From positions 47,582,352 to 47,646,351 of the forward strand of contig NC_063045.1 of NCBI RefSeq assembly GCF_018812025.1: a stretch of 64,000 nucleotides of DNA, in the 5' to 3' direction. The DNA is from Megalobrama amblycephala. Its lineage: Eukaryota; Chordata; Actinopteri; Cypriniformes; Xenocyprididae. Below, piece after piece: positions 13,249 to 25,330 of this stretch. How positions within the stretch are numbered: position 1 is the first letter of the stretch; each line of letters opens with the position of its first letter. Below the pieces are notes generated by a model. The model saw only the letters and a list, made by a program, of their open reading frames with translations. It did not search any database and was not told the DNA's origin. Both the position numbers and the translations under genes were made by a program.

Positions 13249-14002
13249 ATACAGTACTGTGCAAAAGTCTTAGGCACGTCAGTATTTTCACCCACCAAAA
13301 AAGGTTTTAAGTTATTTATATCTTTTGCTGTAGTGTGTCAATAGGAAATATCCGTTCACATTTCCAAACATTCATTTTGCCATTAATTGTAATAATCCAG
13401 AGATTTTTGAATACACGAGGAGTCTGACAACAGCCGGTGCTCCACACAGTGATCCGATCTCACCATCATCGAATCCGTCTGTGATTACATGAAGAAACTG
13501 AGACAAACTAAATCCAGGAGAACTGTGGCCGTGTCTTCAAGATGCTTGAAGAAACCTACCTGCAAAGATTTTTAGGCACTTGTGTAAAAATGCTGTAAAG
13601 TGAGGATGTTTTTAAAAAATACTGTTATAAATAGATTTTATTTATCAATTAACTTATATTAACTAAATCAAAACAATATTTTGTGTGACCACCCTTTGCA
13701 TTTAAAACAGCTCTTGTCCAGGTACACTTGGGCATCATTTTTCAGGTAGCTTTGGAGGCAGGTTTCTTAAAATCTCTTGGAGACATGGCCACAGTTCTTC
13801 TGGATTTGGTTTGTCTCTGTTTCATCTGTTTCTTCATGTAATCACAGACGGATTCGATGATGGTGAGATCAGATCACTGTGTGGAGCACCGGCTATTATC
13901 AGTCTTACTGTGTATTCAAAAATCTCTGGATTATTACAATTGATGGCAAAATGAATGTTTGGAAATGTGAACGGATATTTCCTATTGACACACTACAGCA
14001 AA

Positions 14003-14008
<6 letters not shown>
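13249..14008. repeat. Long foldback transposon relic (ACTGTGCAAAAGTCTTAGGCAC type)
   Basis: The left end contains GTGCAAAAGTCTTAGGCAC, a terminal motif I recall from fish Tc1/mariner-derived elements. Arms at about 13319-13560 and 13765-14008 are long inverted repeats, with ATCTTTTGCTGTAGTGTGTC matching GACACACTACAGCAAAAGAT. They surround a ~200-bp loop. No intact transposase frame remains. The right arm runs directly into a (TA)n array, which may have destroyed the distal terminus. Confidence 0.7.

Positions 14009-14079
<71 letters not shown>
14005..14079. repeat. (TA)n microsatellite
   Basis: About 75 bp of pure TA abutting the foldback element. Tc1/mariner elements insert at TA, so expansion from the target site is plausible but unproven. 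Confidence 0.95.
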
Positions 14080-14081
<2 letters not shown>

Positions 14082-14148
14082 CATTTTATAGAAATAAATG
14101 GTTTTAGAGGAGAATGTTTAGTACTATGAAATCCCCTAAAAATACTAC

Positions 14149-14180
<32 letters not shown>

Positions 14181-14751
14181 ATTGAGCTAAAATATAGTAC
14201 ATTCATTTCATTAAATTTTTTACGCTTATTGTCTTCGGTCTGTTTTGACAGACGAAGTACAAGTGTGAGCTCCAAATAAACAGGCCCAGAGGGTTAAGAA
14301 AATTGCATTGTCATAAATATTTTATACCAGACAAACTGTATTTTAAATTTTTTAATAAAAAAAAAATGCCTCCACCCTGATCACATACTTTGGTCTGGAG
14401 TGATGCATATTAAATGTTATACATCAACAAATCAAATTTGAGGACCAGAACTAAATGCTGAATAAATGTGTATTTTAAACCCTTGACTATGCTGCAGTTC
14501 TTTATAAAGTTATACCAGCCACTTTTTACTCTCATTTGGCATGTTAATTTTGGACCCTGCTTCAAATGCTTCGTATAATTATGCTAAGAAACTCATTATT
14601 AGGAACATACCCTGAGGGCTGTAATGAGTTTGCTTTTGTCATTCTATATTTATAAATTAATTTTGCTAGGGTCAAATTCAGCCCGGAGGACATCTGTTTC
14701 CACAGCTGTAAATCAGGATGATAATTGTGGTAGCCTAAATGGCAAGTGATT

Positions 14752-14797
<46 letters not shown>

Positions 14798-15304
14798 ATG
14801 CAAATATCGGTCTACATGTGTGTTCTTCTCAGATTTAAAGCATCTTATGCTAATTGCACAACTCAGATTTGTCATATTTTTATACCGAAATCAATTGATA
14901 TGCATTTCATTTATTTATATATAAACTGGAACACACACCCTAGTGCTATCTTTCACATGAAAACACACTTATCCTTTTGACTGCTCATCTTCAGATGTTT
15001 GATAAACAAGAAAGGAGAAAAGGGAAGAATTATCTAGTGATGACAAGAATTGATTTCCAATTTCCCCCAGAATGGCTGCATTATCGCAGGCGATTCAGGC
15101 CATTTGGTCTACATTACTGCGCCAGCCTCAGGCTGTAGATCAAGCCGACAGCTGTCGTAACCTGGACGAGAGCTCACGCTGACGAGGGACTGAGAAAGAT
15201 ATGCAGTCTGAATGGCTCTATCAAACACGCTGCGGAAATAGACCCTGAAGAGAAAGAAAGAGTGGTTGATGTCACTTACTGTCATGATAGAAGCTATATA
15301 AAAA
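14080..15304. other. Gene-free DNA with T tract and (TG)n
   Basis: A T run lies near 14150-14175 and a pure (TG)n array at about 14754-14794. The stretch 15060-15250 is not AT-rich and has no repeat signature. No gene recognised. Confidence 0.5.
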
Positions 15305-16765
15305 TAGGGCTGGACAATAATTCAATATCAATATATATCGCGATATAATTTTTTTCGATAACGGTGATATGATTTTTAAACACATTTCCGGTATTTCGAT
15401 ATATACATTACAGCATCACTGACTTGAGGCGCAGCCATTAGAAAGAGCAGAACGCGATTGGCTATTTGCGTGATGACGTACACCACAGAGACATGCAGCC
15501 ACCAGCCAGTGCTCAGCAGTTGTACGCTAAGATCAAACGCGAACGCGGCAAATTTTACAAAATGAGTACACCTGATGCAAATGCGACGGAACAAGCTTCC
15601 ACAACTTGATGAAAATATGTGTGCATAACTACACCGTGCTGGTTAATGTTTGGTGCAGGAGAATGTGTGAAATAAAAACTTTAAACACGGATACTTTATT
15701 CTGTATGAGCTCTGTGTCACGTGGCTAGTGTTATTAAACTCATCGAGGAGCTCCGCGCTGAAACCGAGCATATGCGCGCTCTGCCTGTATATCATAATAA
15801 CAATCGTATTTTTCATGTGTTCGTATTCAAACTCCAGTTCTGACCGCATCGCGAGCAAAATACAAACAACACACGTGCTGTGCTGAGGGAAACAGCCTAC
15901 AGCTTGCGTATTTGAACGCAGCTAGAGCAGGCAGAGGTGAATGAACAGCACTTTTGTGACATTTGAATTCTCCGCTGTAATGCGATCTCATGCGAACATA
16001 TTTTCCATTTGTGCTGGTAGATTACAGCAAAACAATCCACTTCCGAGAGAAGTGATGCTTCCTCATGCATAATACTGCAATTATAATCTTATGCATACTA
16101 CAGCGCAGTGATTGGATTAAATGAGCTTTATGTCATGAATATATATGTCCAGATTCGCTCGAAACGGTCTACGTCAGCATGTTCGACCATGCCCATAGTT
16201 GGGCCGAAAGTACACGATTAAGTCAGATTTTGTGACGTTGCTCCGACTTTTCAAACAGGAAGACAGAAATTGCTATGAAAAATGCAAAAATAACTATTTT
16301 TCACTTATGAATAACATTGAGTACCTTTAGTGTTTTCAATGATGTGCAGCCTATACATATCTGTTTACATCTCAAAAAAAGTGTTTTGGGGTTTCATGAC
16401 CCTTTAAGAATAATAAAATCAGCCTATGTTATAGTTTAATGTTAAAGATATTAATATTACTAAAGTGAGTGAGTCTTATGTTTATTTTTATGTTTGTATG
16501 AAGGCTAAATACAAATAAAAGCTGAACATAAATTTATTTGTACTGTTTTTATTTCTAAAATATTATATAGTTTTATAGGAAGAGATTTCATAGATTTGGC
16601 AAATTCATTTTTCAGACGTTTGTAGGTACAGACATCCATTGTGGCCGTTCTTGGCAGTTTTTCTGAGGCTATTATATAGTTCATATCGATATCGGAATTA
16701 TATCGCATCGACCGAAATTAAGAATTATATCGTGATATAAATTTTGGCCATATCGTCCAGCCCTA
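15305..16765. mobile_element. hAT-type non-autonomous element, 1461 bp
   Basis: The termini are TAGGGCTGGACAATA at the left and the complement of TAGGGCTGGACGATA at the right. They are flanked by a perfect 8-bp direct duplication TATAAAAA (15297-15304 and 16766-16773). An 8-bp duplication with TAGGG-like ends is the signature of hAT transposons. The interior has no transposase. It contains a segment ending TTTCATGACCCTTTAA near 16407 that looks like the end of another, TTAA-type element nested inside. Its right-hand 348 bp (16411-16758) were copied to 17893-18240. Confidence 0.8.
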
Positions 16766-17031
16766 TATAAAAATATAAGAAGCTCCTGCAAGGTTTTGTT
16801 TGGAATTGGTTGCTTGAGACAAAAATGTAAATGATAGAATCTGCGATTGAACGAGGATTCTTGGTGTGTTCAAGTCATGTCAGAAAGATTGAATTTACGA
16901 GTTGAATGTACACAAACGGCACCACAAAGTCATAAATACCAGTGGGAACTGGGAAGCTCAGGGCTCGGTCAGTCGGTCTTTATTGCAATAATGACCAGTG
17001 TCTGGCTGTAAGGTTATCCCATACTTAACAT

Positions 17032-17779
17032 ATTAGTTCACTTTCAAATGAAAATTTCCCCAAGCTTTACTCACCCTCAGGAAATCCTATAGGTGTACAT
17101 GACTTTCTTCTTTTTGATGAACACAATCGGAGATATATTAAATATCTTGACGCGATAACAACGAATATGAGCTGAAGAAAGTGCTTCCATCTACATCCAT
17201 CCATCATAAATGTACTTCAAACGGCTCCAGGGGGTTAATAAAATCTTTCTGAAGCAAAGCGATGCATTTGTGTAAAAAAAAAAAAAAAAAAATCCATATT
17301 TAACAAGTTATGAAGTAAAATATCAAGCTTCCACCAGACCACCTTCCGTATTCAACTTGCGAAGAAACTGTAAAACTCTCGCAGTTCAAAAAGCTTACTC
17401 TACGTCTTACGCCTTCACGATTCAATTTAGGGAAAAAGCTTAACTGACGCGATGCCAGTCTACACTTTGTGAATACGTTAAATACGGAAGGCAGTCTGGC
17501 GGAAGCTAGTTATTATACTTCATAACTTGTTAAATATGGATATTTTTTTACATAAACGCATCGCTTCGCTTCAGAATGACTTTATTAACGTGAAGTACGT
17601 TTATGATGGATGAATGCACTTCAGCTCATACTCATTGGTATCGCTCACTGCCATTATAAAGCTCGGATGTGTCAGGATATTTATTAATATATCTCCGATT
17701 GTGTTCATCAGAAAGAAGAAAGCCATATACACCTAGGATGGCTTGAGGGTGAGTAAAAATTCATCTGAAAGTGAACTAA
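17032..17779. repeat. Long inverted-repeat (foldback) element, ~750 bp
   Basis: The left end TTAGTTCACTTTC and the right end GAAAGTGAACTAA are complementary. The arms extend roughly 280-300 bp inward (about 17032-17350 and 17490-17779), for example ATCCATATTTAACAAGTTAT against ATAACTTGTTAAATATGGAT. A poly(A) run interrupts the left arm near 17275-17291. No coding capacity. Confidence 0.75.
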
Positions 17780-17892
17780 TCCTTTAATCTACAAAAATAA
17801 ATAAATAAATAGTAAGCAAAACTGTGAAATAGTAAGTTACAACTATCTGCAAATGATATCTCATCACAATATTCGAGTCATACTGCTGTTTA

Positions 17893-18240
17893 TAATAAAA
17901 TCAGCCTACGTTATAGTTTAATGTTAAAGATATTAATATTACTAAAGTGAGTGAGTCTTATGTTTATTTTTATGTTTGTATGAAGGCTAAATACAAATAA
18001 AAGCTAAACATAAATTTATTTGTACTGTTTTTATTTCTAAAATATTATATAGTTTTATAGGAAGAGATTTCATAGATTTGGCAAATTCATTTTTCAGACG
18101 TTTGTAGGTACAGACATCCATTGTGGCCGTTCTTGGCAGTTTTTCTGAGGCTATTATATAGTTCATATCGATATCGGAATTATATCGTATCGACCGAAAT
18201 TAAGAATTATATCGTGATATAAATTTTGGCCATATCGTCC
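17893..18240 (+). repeat. 348-bp copied segment of the hAT element
   Basis: This is a same-length, same-orientation copy of 16411-16758, with only a few substitutions (CCTACG for CCTATG, GCTAAAC for GCTGAAC, TCGTATCG for TCGCATCG). It stops seven bases before the source transposon's end. It is bracketed by a 31-bp direct duplication of flanking DNA (17863-17893 and 18241-18271, ATCACAATATTCGAGTC...). It has no poly(A) tail and no own terminal repeats. Confidence 0.85.
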
Positions 18241-18271
18241 ATCACAATATTCGAGTCATACTGCTGTTTAT

Positions 18272-20091
18272 TCTTCATAATCCATCTTCCTCGTGTTCTC
18301 TCCTTTACCTATAATTTCCAGAGGCAGCATATCAGGTCAGGCGTCAGATTCAGATAGTGCTTCTCTATTAGACTATTCTATATAAGAGTGTATTTTTATC
18401 TTGGGCTTTGGCAGGCAGAATAAATGGAGGCTCATTAGTTAGCTGTAATGTCTCTCACTCTGTGGTCTGTGAACACGCCGTTGTTTGGCATATTGAGGAA
18501 TGACCTGAGCAGGGCTGTGTGTGTGTACAGAGCTGGAACTGAATACCGGCTTGTCTCTGTGTTGTCGCATCAGGGAGGATTTAGAGTTGATGCAGGGATT
18601 TAGTGGCAGTGGATAAATGTGTGTGCTTCTGTAGAAGCACTTTAACTGGGCTTTTGGGAAATGAAGTATGTGTGTCTGATACAGTGCTGTGCAGTGCAAC
18701 TTCTATTACGAACATCTGAACTACTTGTGTTTGAGGACCAGTTTGGAGCATTAATAATTCCGCAACATTTTAAAACAATGGTTTATATAAAACGTATAAA
18801 ATCATACTAAAACATCAGAGATGACAGTTTTTTTTTTCATTTCATTATGACCGAAAAAAAAAATCTTCTGAACAAAAACACTTTCCATTTTATCAAGAAA
18901 ATCTTATTTTGGGGGCACGTCGGAAGGGACATTTCCCTTAATGTCCTCGCCTAGCGACAGCTGTGGGCTGACACATTCCCATATAAAGCAGATAAGACGT
19001 GGACGGTTCCTCTGTAAACCCTAGAGCATGTCTGATAACAGCATCACTGATGAACAGGCCTCTTTTAAACCGGTCTGGACTGTTTGCCACTTAATTCAAG
19101 AACATCAGCATAACCCATTAGTTTCTCATTTCAAAGGCTCCTATTTGTGTCGACAAGCATCTTGTGCGCAGGCTGTAATTTCCTGCAAAATGTCTGCCTG
19201 CATTTTACATCGTTTCAAATAATGACAGCTGCATGATGCATGAAAAGGGGAGAGTTAATACACAGAGCCTTTCAAATGTCAAGCACTCGGCTGTTCATGT
19301 ACACACAATGCCTGACTCGCAGCATAAAAGACTTTACGAAGGAGTCTAATGCAAATCCCATTAATATTAAACCTTGTTCATTTTTAAGAGCATCCAATTA
19401 AGGGGGATGTGTTTAAAACATGTTGTACCTCCTACTTACATAATGTATTTACTTTTTATAGATCCTTTATGGACATACAGTAAAGTGCTTACTACTGTGT
19501 GACGAGCAAAAAAAGCATTTACAATTGATAAATCCTAACCTCCAATAGAATACTGCTTTGGTCGGGACTTTCTTTTTAATAGACCCTGTTCATATGCTAT
19601 TTCAATTACATCAGAGCAGCAGAGAGGCTGTTAACTGTAGTGCTCGCACTGACCTCATTTAAGAGCACTTCATTAATGAAAGCTGATAATGGACACAGAA
19701 CAATCTAAGATCTGTGCTCTTTAAATAAAGTAGCCCTCTGAAAACACAAGTATTGTTTTAAGATAGAATTTGATACCGAGTTCACAGTTCATTAACACGT
19801 TTGCCAGCCTGTTGTCATTTCTCTGTATAGTAGCCTACTTGTGCATATTATAATAAATTAGTTGTACAGTGTTAGTTATTGAGTGAGATGTGCAAATGAT
19901 GAAAAGCACGTTTGAAATAGATGTGATGTGCATTTTTATCACACTGTGTGTACATATTAGTTGTGCAAATGAAAAATAAAAATGTATTATTCTGCCGTGC
20001 TAGTTGCCAAATAGCTAATTAACCTCATTAGAGGTAGAGAATGAAATTATAAAGATTCATTACCATATGCAACAGCCATAAATTTTTCTCC
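18272..20091. other. Gene-free DNA
   Basis: No terminal-repeat element or exon identified. The stretch 18900-19400 has balanced composition and several ATTA/TAAT motifs, so it could be conserved regulatory sequence. This is inference with no alignment behind it. Confidence 0.4.
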
Positions 20092-20961
20092 AAAGGCACA
20101 ATATGTACGATTTTTGGGTTAAAATATCCAAAAACCACTAGAACGTTATAAATTAGATATTATAGAATTCTATAATATAGAATATAAATTCTATAATATA
20201 GAATTTATAACTAGAATGTTATCAATTTTGTTGTCTGTGTACTTACATTATCCCAAATGTTTCCAAGAATGTTTAAATCTAGAGAAATAAGCAATTTTAA
20301 CCAGGACACGGACCCTGTCTGCGCGTAGCCTATCAGTGACATCATACCCGCATTACCCTCGGTTTCCGGTTTTATTTTGTAGATATTATGGAAGCACCTA
20401 AGACATTTTAATTTATTATGTGTTTTATTAGACAGGTGAGCAACTGTTTGGATACATTCATTGACAGAAAACTAATCATGTTATATAGCTCAACACAGTA
20501 AGTCTTATTGTTTAAATCTTGTTTTCATGATTTACTGCGTGTTTTACCATGCCTAATATCGATCTAGCTTAACCGCCGAGTGAACGCAGAGTAGCACTGT
20601 AACAACTTTCAACAGAGTGTATCTAATATAATAAAACAGCGCTGCTTTACCCCACATACCAATGACCGGAAGAAGACTGTGACATGATAAAAAATCCACT
20701 GCTCTCGAGACATGTCACGCTCGTCTCTCATTAGCAATCGCTCCAGTGGCCTCGTTTCTGCTCGCACATCACTGAACGCTGCTCTGCTTCATTCTAGAGT
20801 AACATTAATAATCTCATCCATGAACATGATTTCTGCCCAAGTCTACTGGCTGTAGACGTGAAGACAACACCTCCCATGATTCTGCGAAATCAAGGCGTCA
20901 TCAAGCTACACCTTTGTTTTGAATAAGCGACCTCTAGAGGCGAAACATATTGTGCCTTTAA
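20092..20961 (+). repeat. Inverted-repeat DNA element, family A, complete copy
   Basis: The ends are AAAGGCACAATATGT and its complement ACATATTGTGCCTTT. The interior includes CGGTTTCCGGTTTTATTTTG, TATAGCTCAACAC and GATTTCTGCCCA blocks. Those recur at 34911-35310 (half copy, same strand) and 37662-38762 (inverted, with a replaced interior). No coding capacity. Confidence 0.75.
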
Positions 20962-21225
20962 AGAATACACAAAATTGAGATCACTCACAATTACCCATAG
21001 GCCTATGCATGTAGCCTAGATAAAACAATTAAATATTTCAAGTAACAATACATTTCATGTTAAAAGTGTTTCTTATGAATTATTATTAACAATTGCTTAT
21101 ACTTAAGCAATATTAGCAAGAATGTTATTGTTTTACGAATATCTGATAGAAATCGTTTTTGCTCTGCCAAACAAATCCGAGCAGAACCAATCATATCTCT
21201 GAGCAACACATAGTAATTGCATTTA

Positions 21226-21405
21226 GTTCTAAATGAATCAGTGTTTTTGAATAAATCAGTGGAGTGAACGAATCAATGACTTGATCTAGCTCCTAAATTT
21301 ATCAGTTTTTTGGAAACAAATCAGTTGAGTGAACGAGTCAATGACCCGCTTTTGTTTCCTAAATGAATCAGCGTTTTTGAACAAATCAGTTGAGTGATTC
21401 ACTGA
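21226..21405. repeat. Short minisatellite, about 66-bp unit x3
   Basis: Three tandem diverged units each contain a version of AAATGAATCAGTGTTTTTGA, followed by ACAAATCAGTTGAGTGAACGA and TCAATGAC. The last ends in CGCCACCTACTGG, a motif often seen at transposon edges in fish. Confidence 0.7.
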
Positions 21406-21650
21406 TTCACTACAGTCACTTACCGCCACCTACTGGTATCACATAAGAATATCACAAAGACGTGAGTGCTGTTTTGACTCGGATCAGACACTGTAAGTTA
21501 CCTTTTACCTTTACCATACCTTTTTAATTGAATCTTTCTGAATATTTTTAAAACAAATGCAAACTTTATACAAAAGAAAATAATCATTTAAGCTTATATA
21601 CCTATATACTGCGAATAACATTAGATGAATCTGATAAATGAGAAAATGAC

Positions 21651-22336
21651 TTAAAGGTCCCGTTTTTCGTGTTTTTTTTGAAGCTTTGATTGTGTTTATA
21701 GTGTGCAATATAACATGTGTTCATGTTTCGCGTGTAAAAAAACACAGTATTTTTCACATAATTTACTTATCTGTATACCGCTGTTTCCACTGTCATAAAA
21801 ACAGGCTGATGACTTCCTTGTTCTATGAAGTCCCTCCTTCAGAAATACGTAACGAGTTCTGATTGTGCCAGCGGTTCCTGTGTTGTGATTCGACAGCTCT
21901 GAGCGCTCCTTGCCCGGAAAGGTCACGCCTCTTACCATAACGTGGAGATGCACGCGCTCAGTGTTATTGTAAACATGTCTTTAATTTTACCCTATCAATT
22001 TGAGCCGGAATCAGACCCGGTGATTGGACTGCGGGATGAAAATAACAGCGTTTCGACGACATGGCGACAAACACACTCTACAAACGCAACTCTTGTGTAT
22101 TCCTGTGGGCGGAGGTTAGTCAAAAAACTGTTTTAGTGACATCATTAAAGAAGGAAGTAGAGGGATGTAGTCCAAACTGGCCGTTCGATGTAGGCGACTT
22201 CTGTTAAATAAAATATCTCGCTTGGCATTGAACTTTGAGCTTTAAAATTTTTTACAGATTTTATTTATACTCTAACAACAACATTACACACTAACTAAAG
22301 TTTGAAACATGGGATCACAAAGAACGGGACCTTTAA
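21651..22336. repeat. TTAA-flanked inverted-repeat element, family B
   Basis: The ends read TTAAAGGTCCCGTTTTTCG and AGAACGGGACCTTTAA. The 686-bp interior contains short open frames on both strands without homology to any protein I know. The terminal TTAA is consistent with a TTAA target duplication. Confidence 0.7.
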
Positions 22337-23584
22337 AAGAACCTTGTGGGGGTTTCTCATAATAGAGGAAACATGTCTGATTATTGAGTGATGATTTAGC
22401 TTATCTGCCCAGCTAACATCAGATCGATCGAATAATAAAGACTGTGAGCCACAGTCACAGTCACAGCCACAGGGAGAAAAAAAAGATAAAGTGAGATACT
22501 AAAAATCAATAGAAAGAAATTTATTCTCAGCTGTAATTTTTAAAAGCATGTTAAAAACTCAGGACAGCACAAAGAGCACTCATCACACATTGAATGACCC
22601 GCAGATATGAGCCCAGTTTAATGGGGTGTCTGGGAAAGCCATTAAAAGTGCCAAGCCATCATTAATGGAGATCTCATATCGTGTCAAATGGGCTTGTTCA
22701 GGCATCAATTCACACATTGTAGCTGTTACAGCTAAATTCAATCAAAATCCCAATAACCCTCGTTTAGTGGTACTTAATCAAAACGCGAACAGAATAAGAA
22801 CAGGAAATCATCAACAAATGCAGAATAACTACTAAAATACAGTTCATTCCTTTATCAGAAAATGTTGCGTAATAGGAAAAAATATTTTTATTATTGTTGC
22901 AGTTATGGAGTTATGGACAGGCCCACATAGAACTTGGACCTGCCAAAAAACTCAGCAGATTTCCACAGAATTGGAATGTGTGTTATTCACAAAATTAAAC
23001 ACATCCTTCACCCCTCGTGTGTTTGTTTATTAAACATTTTGGCTTATTTCATCATGCTTTTACCTACCAATAAGAGCTCGTTTTCAGCTCCATTTTACCA
23101 TATATAGATCTGTTAGGCAGATTTTCCCTTAAAATAAGCACTGAAAATGTGGAAAAATCCCACAGATTCTGTCTGGGCCTGGATATTGAGTGCTAATGGA
23201 AATGAAGTCTGGTCGTCTGGTCTGAAGCTGTTTCTCACTGTGAGGGAAGGTCATGGTCTGAGTTTGTAGCCTGACTATTCTTTTTTTTTAACTGTTCTTG
23301 GCGTATTTGCATGCAGTTTATAGTTTTATATAAATGCTCTCTTGGTTTGAGGCCTGGTACTAAACACGATTGAGCATCCATTTAGTTAGAGGTTGGAACT
23401 GAAAGCTGTGTGACCATTTTTTCTGAATAATATTTTAGCAGTTGTTATAGTGGTGAGTTAATGAGCACAACTCCTCTGAGCAAATCCTATTTTGGGATTC
23501 CTCATCAGATCAAAAACCTCACATTACTTGTCTTATTATATTAAACACAGCCTATGCAGCTCTGGGTTACTTGTGTAAGTAACC
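22337..23584. other. Gene-free DNA
   Basis: No element with paired ends found. The stretch 22580-22760 has balanced composition and many ATTAA motifs, possibly conserved non-coding sequence. Nothing else recognised. Confidence 0.4.
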
Positions 23585-23725
23585 TTTCCGATTCTAACTG
23601 CCCGCTCTGAGTGAGACTCGAACCAAGGTCCGTCCATATGGGAGACGGGTGCTCTAACAAGGAGGTTAAAGAACACAGTCTCTAGCGTCAGTCGCTAGAG
23701 CGCTTCTTGAGATCAGGGGAGTGTG
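23585..23725 (-). repeat. tRNA-like repeat unit 1
   Basis: Read on the minus strand, this contains TTGTTAGAGCACCCG (A-box-like), a possible anticodon stem-loop CGTCT-CCCATAT-GGACG with CAT in anticodon position, then GGTTCGAGTCTCACTC (B-box-like). The T stem does not pair well and no acceptor stem closes. It is a tRNA-derived repeat and not a functional tRNA gene. A second unit follows beyond the hAT insertion. Confidence 0.6.
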
Positions 23726-23733
23726 GTTTACAT

Positions 23734-24024
23734 TAGGGCTGGGCGATATATCGCATGCAATTGTCACGCGCATTTCGTCAGTAAAGCCAGTTCCCTGATT
23801 ACCGCTAAATCCCCATCACCTGCTTTCAAATGGAGCGCCATTTAATAGACAGAGCAGTAGATCACTGACAAGCTACGCAATATCGCGTTCATTATCGAAG
23901 GCGATTCATCTGCGATATGAACATGATATTGCGTAGCTTGTCAGTGATCTACGGCTCTGTCTATTAAACGGCTTTACTGATGAAATGCACATGACAATCG
24001 CATGTGATATATCGCCCAGCCCTA
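23734..24024. mobile_element. hAT MITE, 291 bp, near-palindromic
   Basis: The ends are TAGGGCTGGGCGATATATCG and the complement CGATATATCGCCCAGCCCTA apart from one base. It is flanked by a perfect 8-bp target duplication GTTTACAT (23726-23733 and 24025-24032). It interrupts the tandem tRNA-like repeat. No coding capacity. Confidence 0.9.
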
Positions 24025-24032
24025 GTTTACAT

Positions 24033-24260
24033 GCACAGCTCTTACCAGCCTACATCTGTTACACTCACCCCCCAAACCTCACTTCCATCCGGGTCACGGC
24101 ACCAATCTAACCCTTCCGGTTCAAACCACCCGCTCTGAGTGAGATTCGAACCCCGGTCCGTCCATATGATCCGACTAGCCTCAGTCTCTAGAGCGCCTCT
24201 TAGGATCAGGGGAGTGAGATTTACATGCACAGCTCTTACTGGCCTACATCCCTTACACTT
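24033..24260 (-). repeat. tRNA-like repeat unit 2
   Basis: Shares with unit 1, on the minus strand, the order CACTCCCCTGATC, CGCTCTAG, CATATGGACGGACC, GGTTCGAATCTCACTCAGAG. It adds a spacer with GTGCCGTGACCCGGATGG and TAGGCTGGTAAGAGCTGTGC. The B-box is intact (GGTTCGAATC) but the A-box half is degenerate. TAAGAGCTGTGCATGTAAA occurs on both sides of the unit, so the repeat is tandem. Confidence 0.6.
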
Positions 24261-24911
24261 GTACGATGTATGAGGAGAAAGGGTCATTGTTATATTTAAC
24301 TACAACTAGATGACATTTTTAAGATGATAATAGCTGCCTATGTACATATAAATACAAACACACCAGTTTAAATGAAGACATTGCAAACTAGACATCTCGG
24401 GCCCCTTTTCTCCATCTTTGCTGGACATACATCTTTTCACTTGTGAAGGTCAATTCATTTCACAAGTAATTGCACTTCAAGGTTCTTAATTTTAATGAGA
24501 TAGTTAATCATATAATTCCCAACCATATCAATAAACCCTGTCAAAATTATTCTTTATTAACCTCATAATTGTCAAACCTCATTAGAGCAAATGGGCAGTT
24601 ATAGTGTATAGCTGAGCCCAGGTAATGAAGGGTGGATCCAATCGCTGTTCAGGGCTTTTAATTCCTGTTTCTGCACGCTGTGAATTATCTGTCCTCTGTG
24701 GAAAGCATTCTGATGCTGTTGACCATCATAAAGACCCTGTAGCTGGAAATTACATGTTTAAATCACAAAACATTAATCAGCTTTCCTCATTAAGCCCAAA
24801 TCAATCAGGCCTGAATTGCTGTCCATCAATATGTGCTGAAAAGTTAGATAATGTCTGTAATTAATGCGTACATTTTTCCCAGAATCTTAAAAAAGTTAAT
24901 TATTTTCTATT
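24261..24911. other. Gene-free DNA
   Basis: No paired-end element recognised. The stretch 24370-24870 is not simple repeat and could be conserved non-coding sequence; no other feature is visible. Confidence 0.35.
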
Positions 24912-25159
24912 AAAGTCAGCATTAAATGGAATTTGCAATAGACTTTTCTTCCCTATTGTGACAAATGTCTGAGAGAACTTGATTTTGTCTATCGGGAATT
25001 GATTGGATCGTTGGTCTGTTGTGGTTTGCTATTGCTGCGATCTGATGTGATTGACAGGTTGTCCCGCCCTCGCACCAGTGAACACGTCATCAGAGAAGAG
25101 ATGATGTTGTGTCAAGAAGGAGTGTACATTATTTTGATTAGATTATGAGGGCATATGAA

Positions 25160-25191
<32 letters not shown>

Positions 25192-25330
25192 GATGTGCAC
25201 GGATAAATAATTTATAATAAATACTGCAGTATTCCATATAAAAATAAGAATTGTCCATTTTGATTTCCTAGTGACTTTAGCTTAAAAAGCTCATGATGTC
25301 AGACCTAAAATCAAGGTGACCTTTAAAAAA
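24912..25330 (+). repeat. Dispersed repeat, partner of 9573-9842
   Basis: The first ~200 bp match the minus strand of 9573-9842 with about 80% apparent identity by eye. A poly(A) run at 25164-25191 interrupts the element. Class unknown. Confidence 0.55.

Noticed and set aside
23585..23725. Functional tRNA-Met gene
   Set aside because: Anticodon arm and B-box are visible, but acceptor and T stems do not pair, and a second diverged unit shows that it is a repeat.
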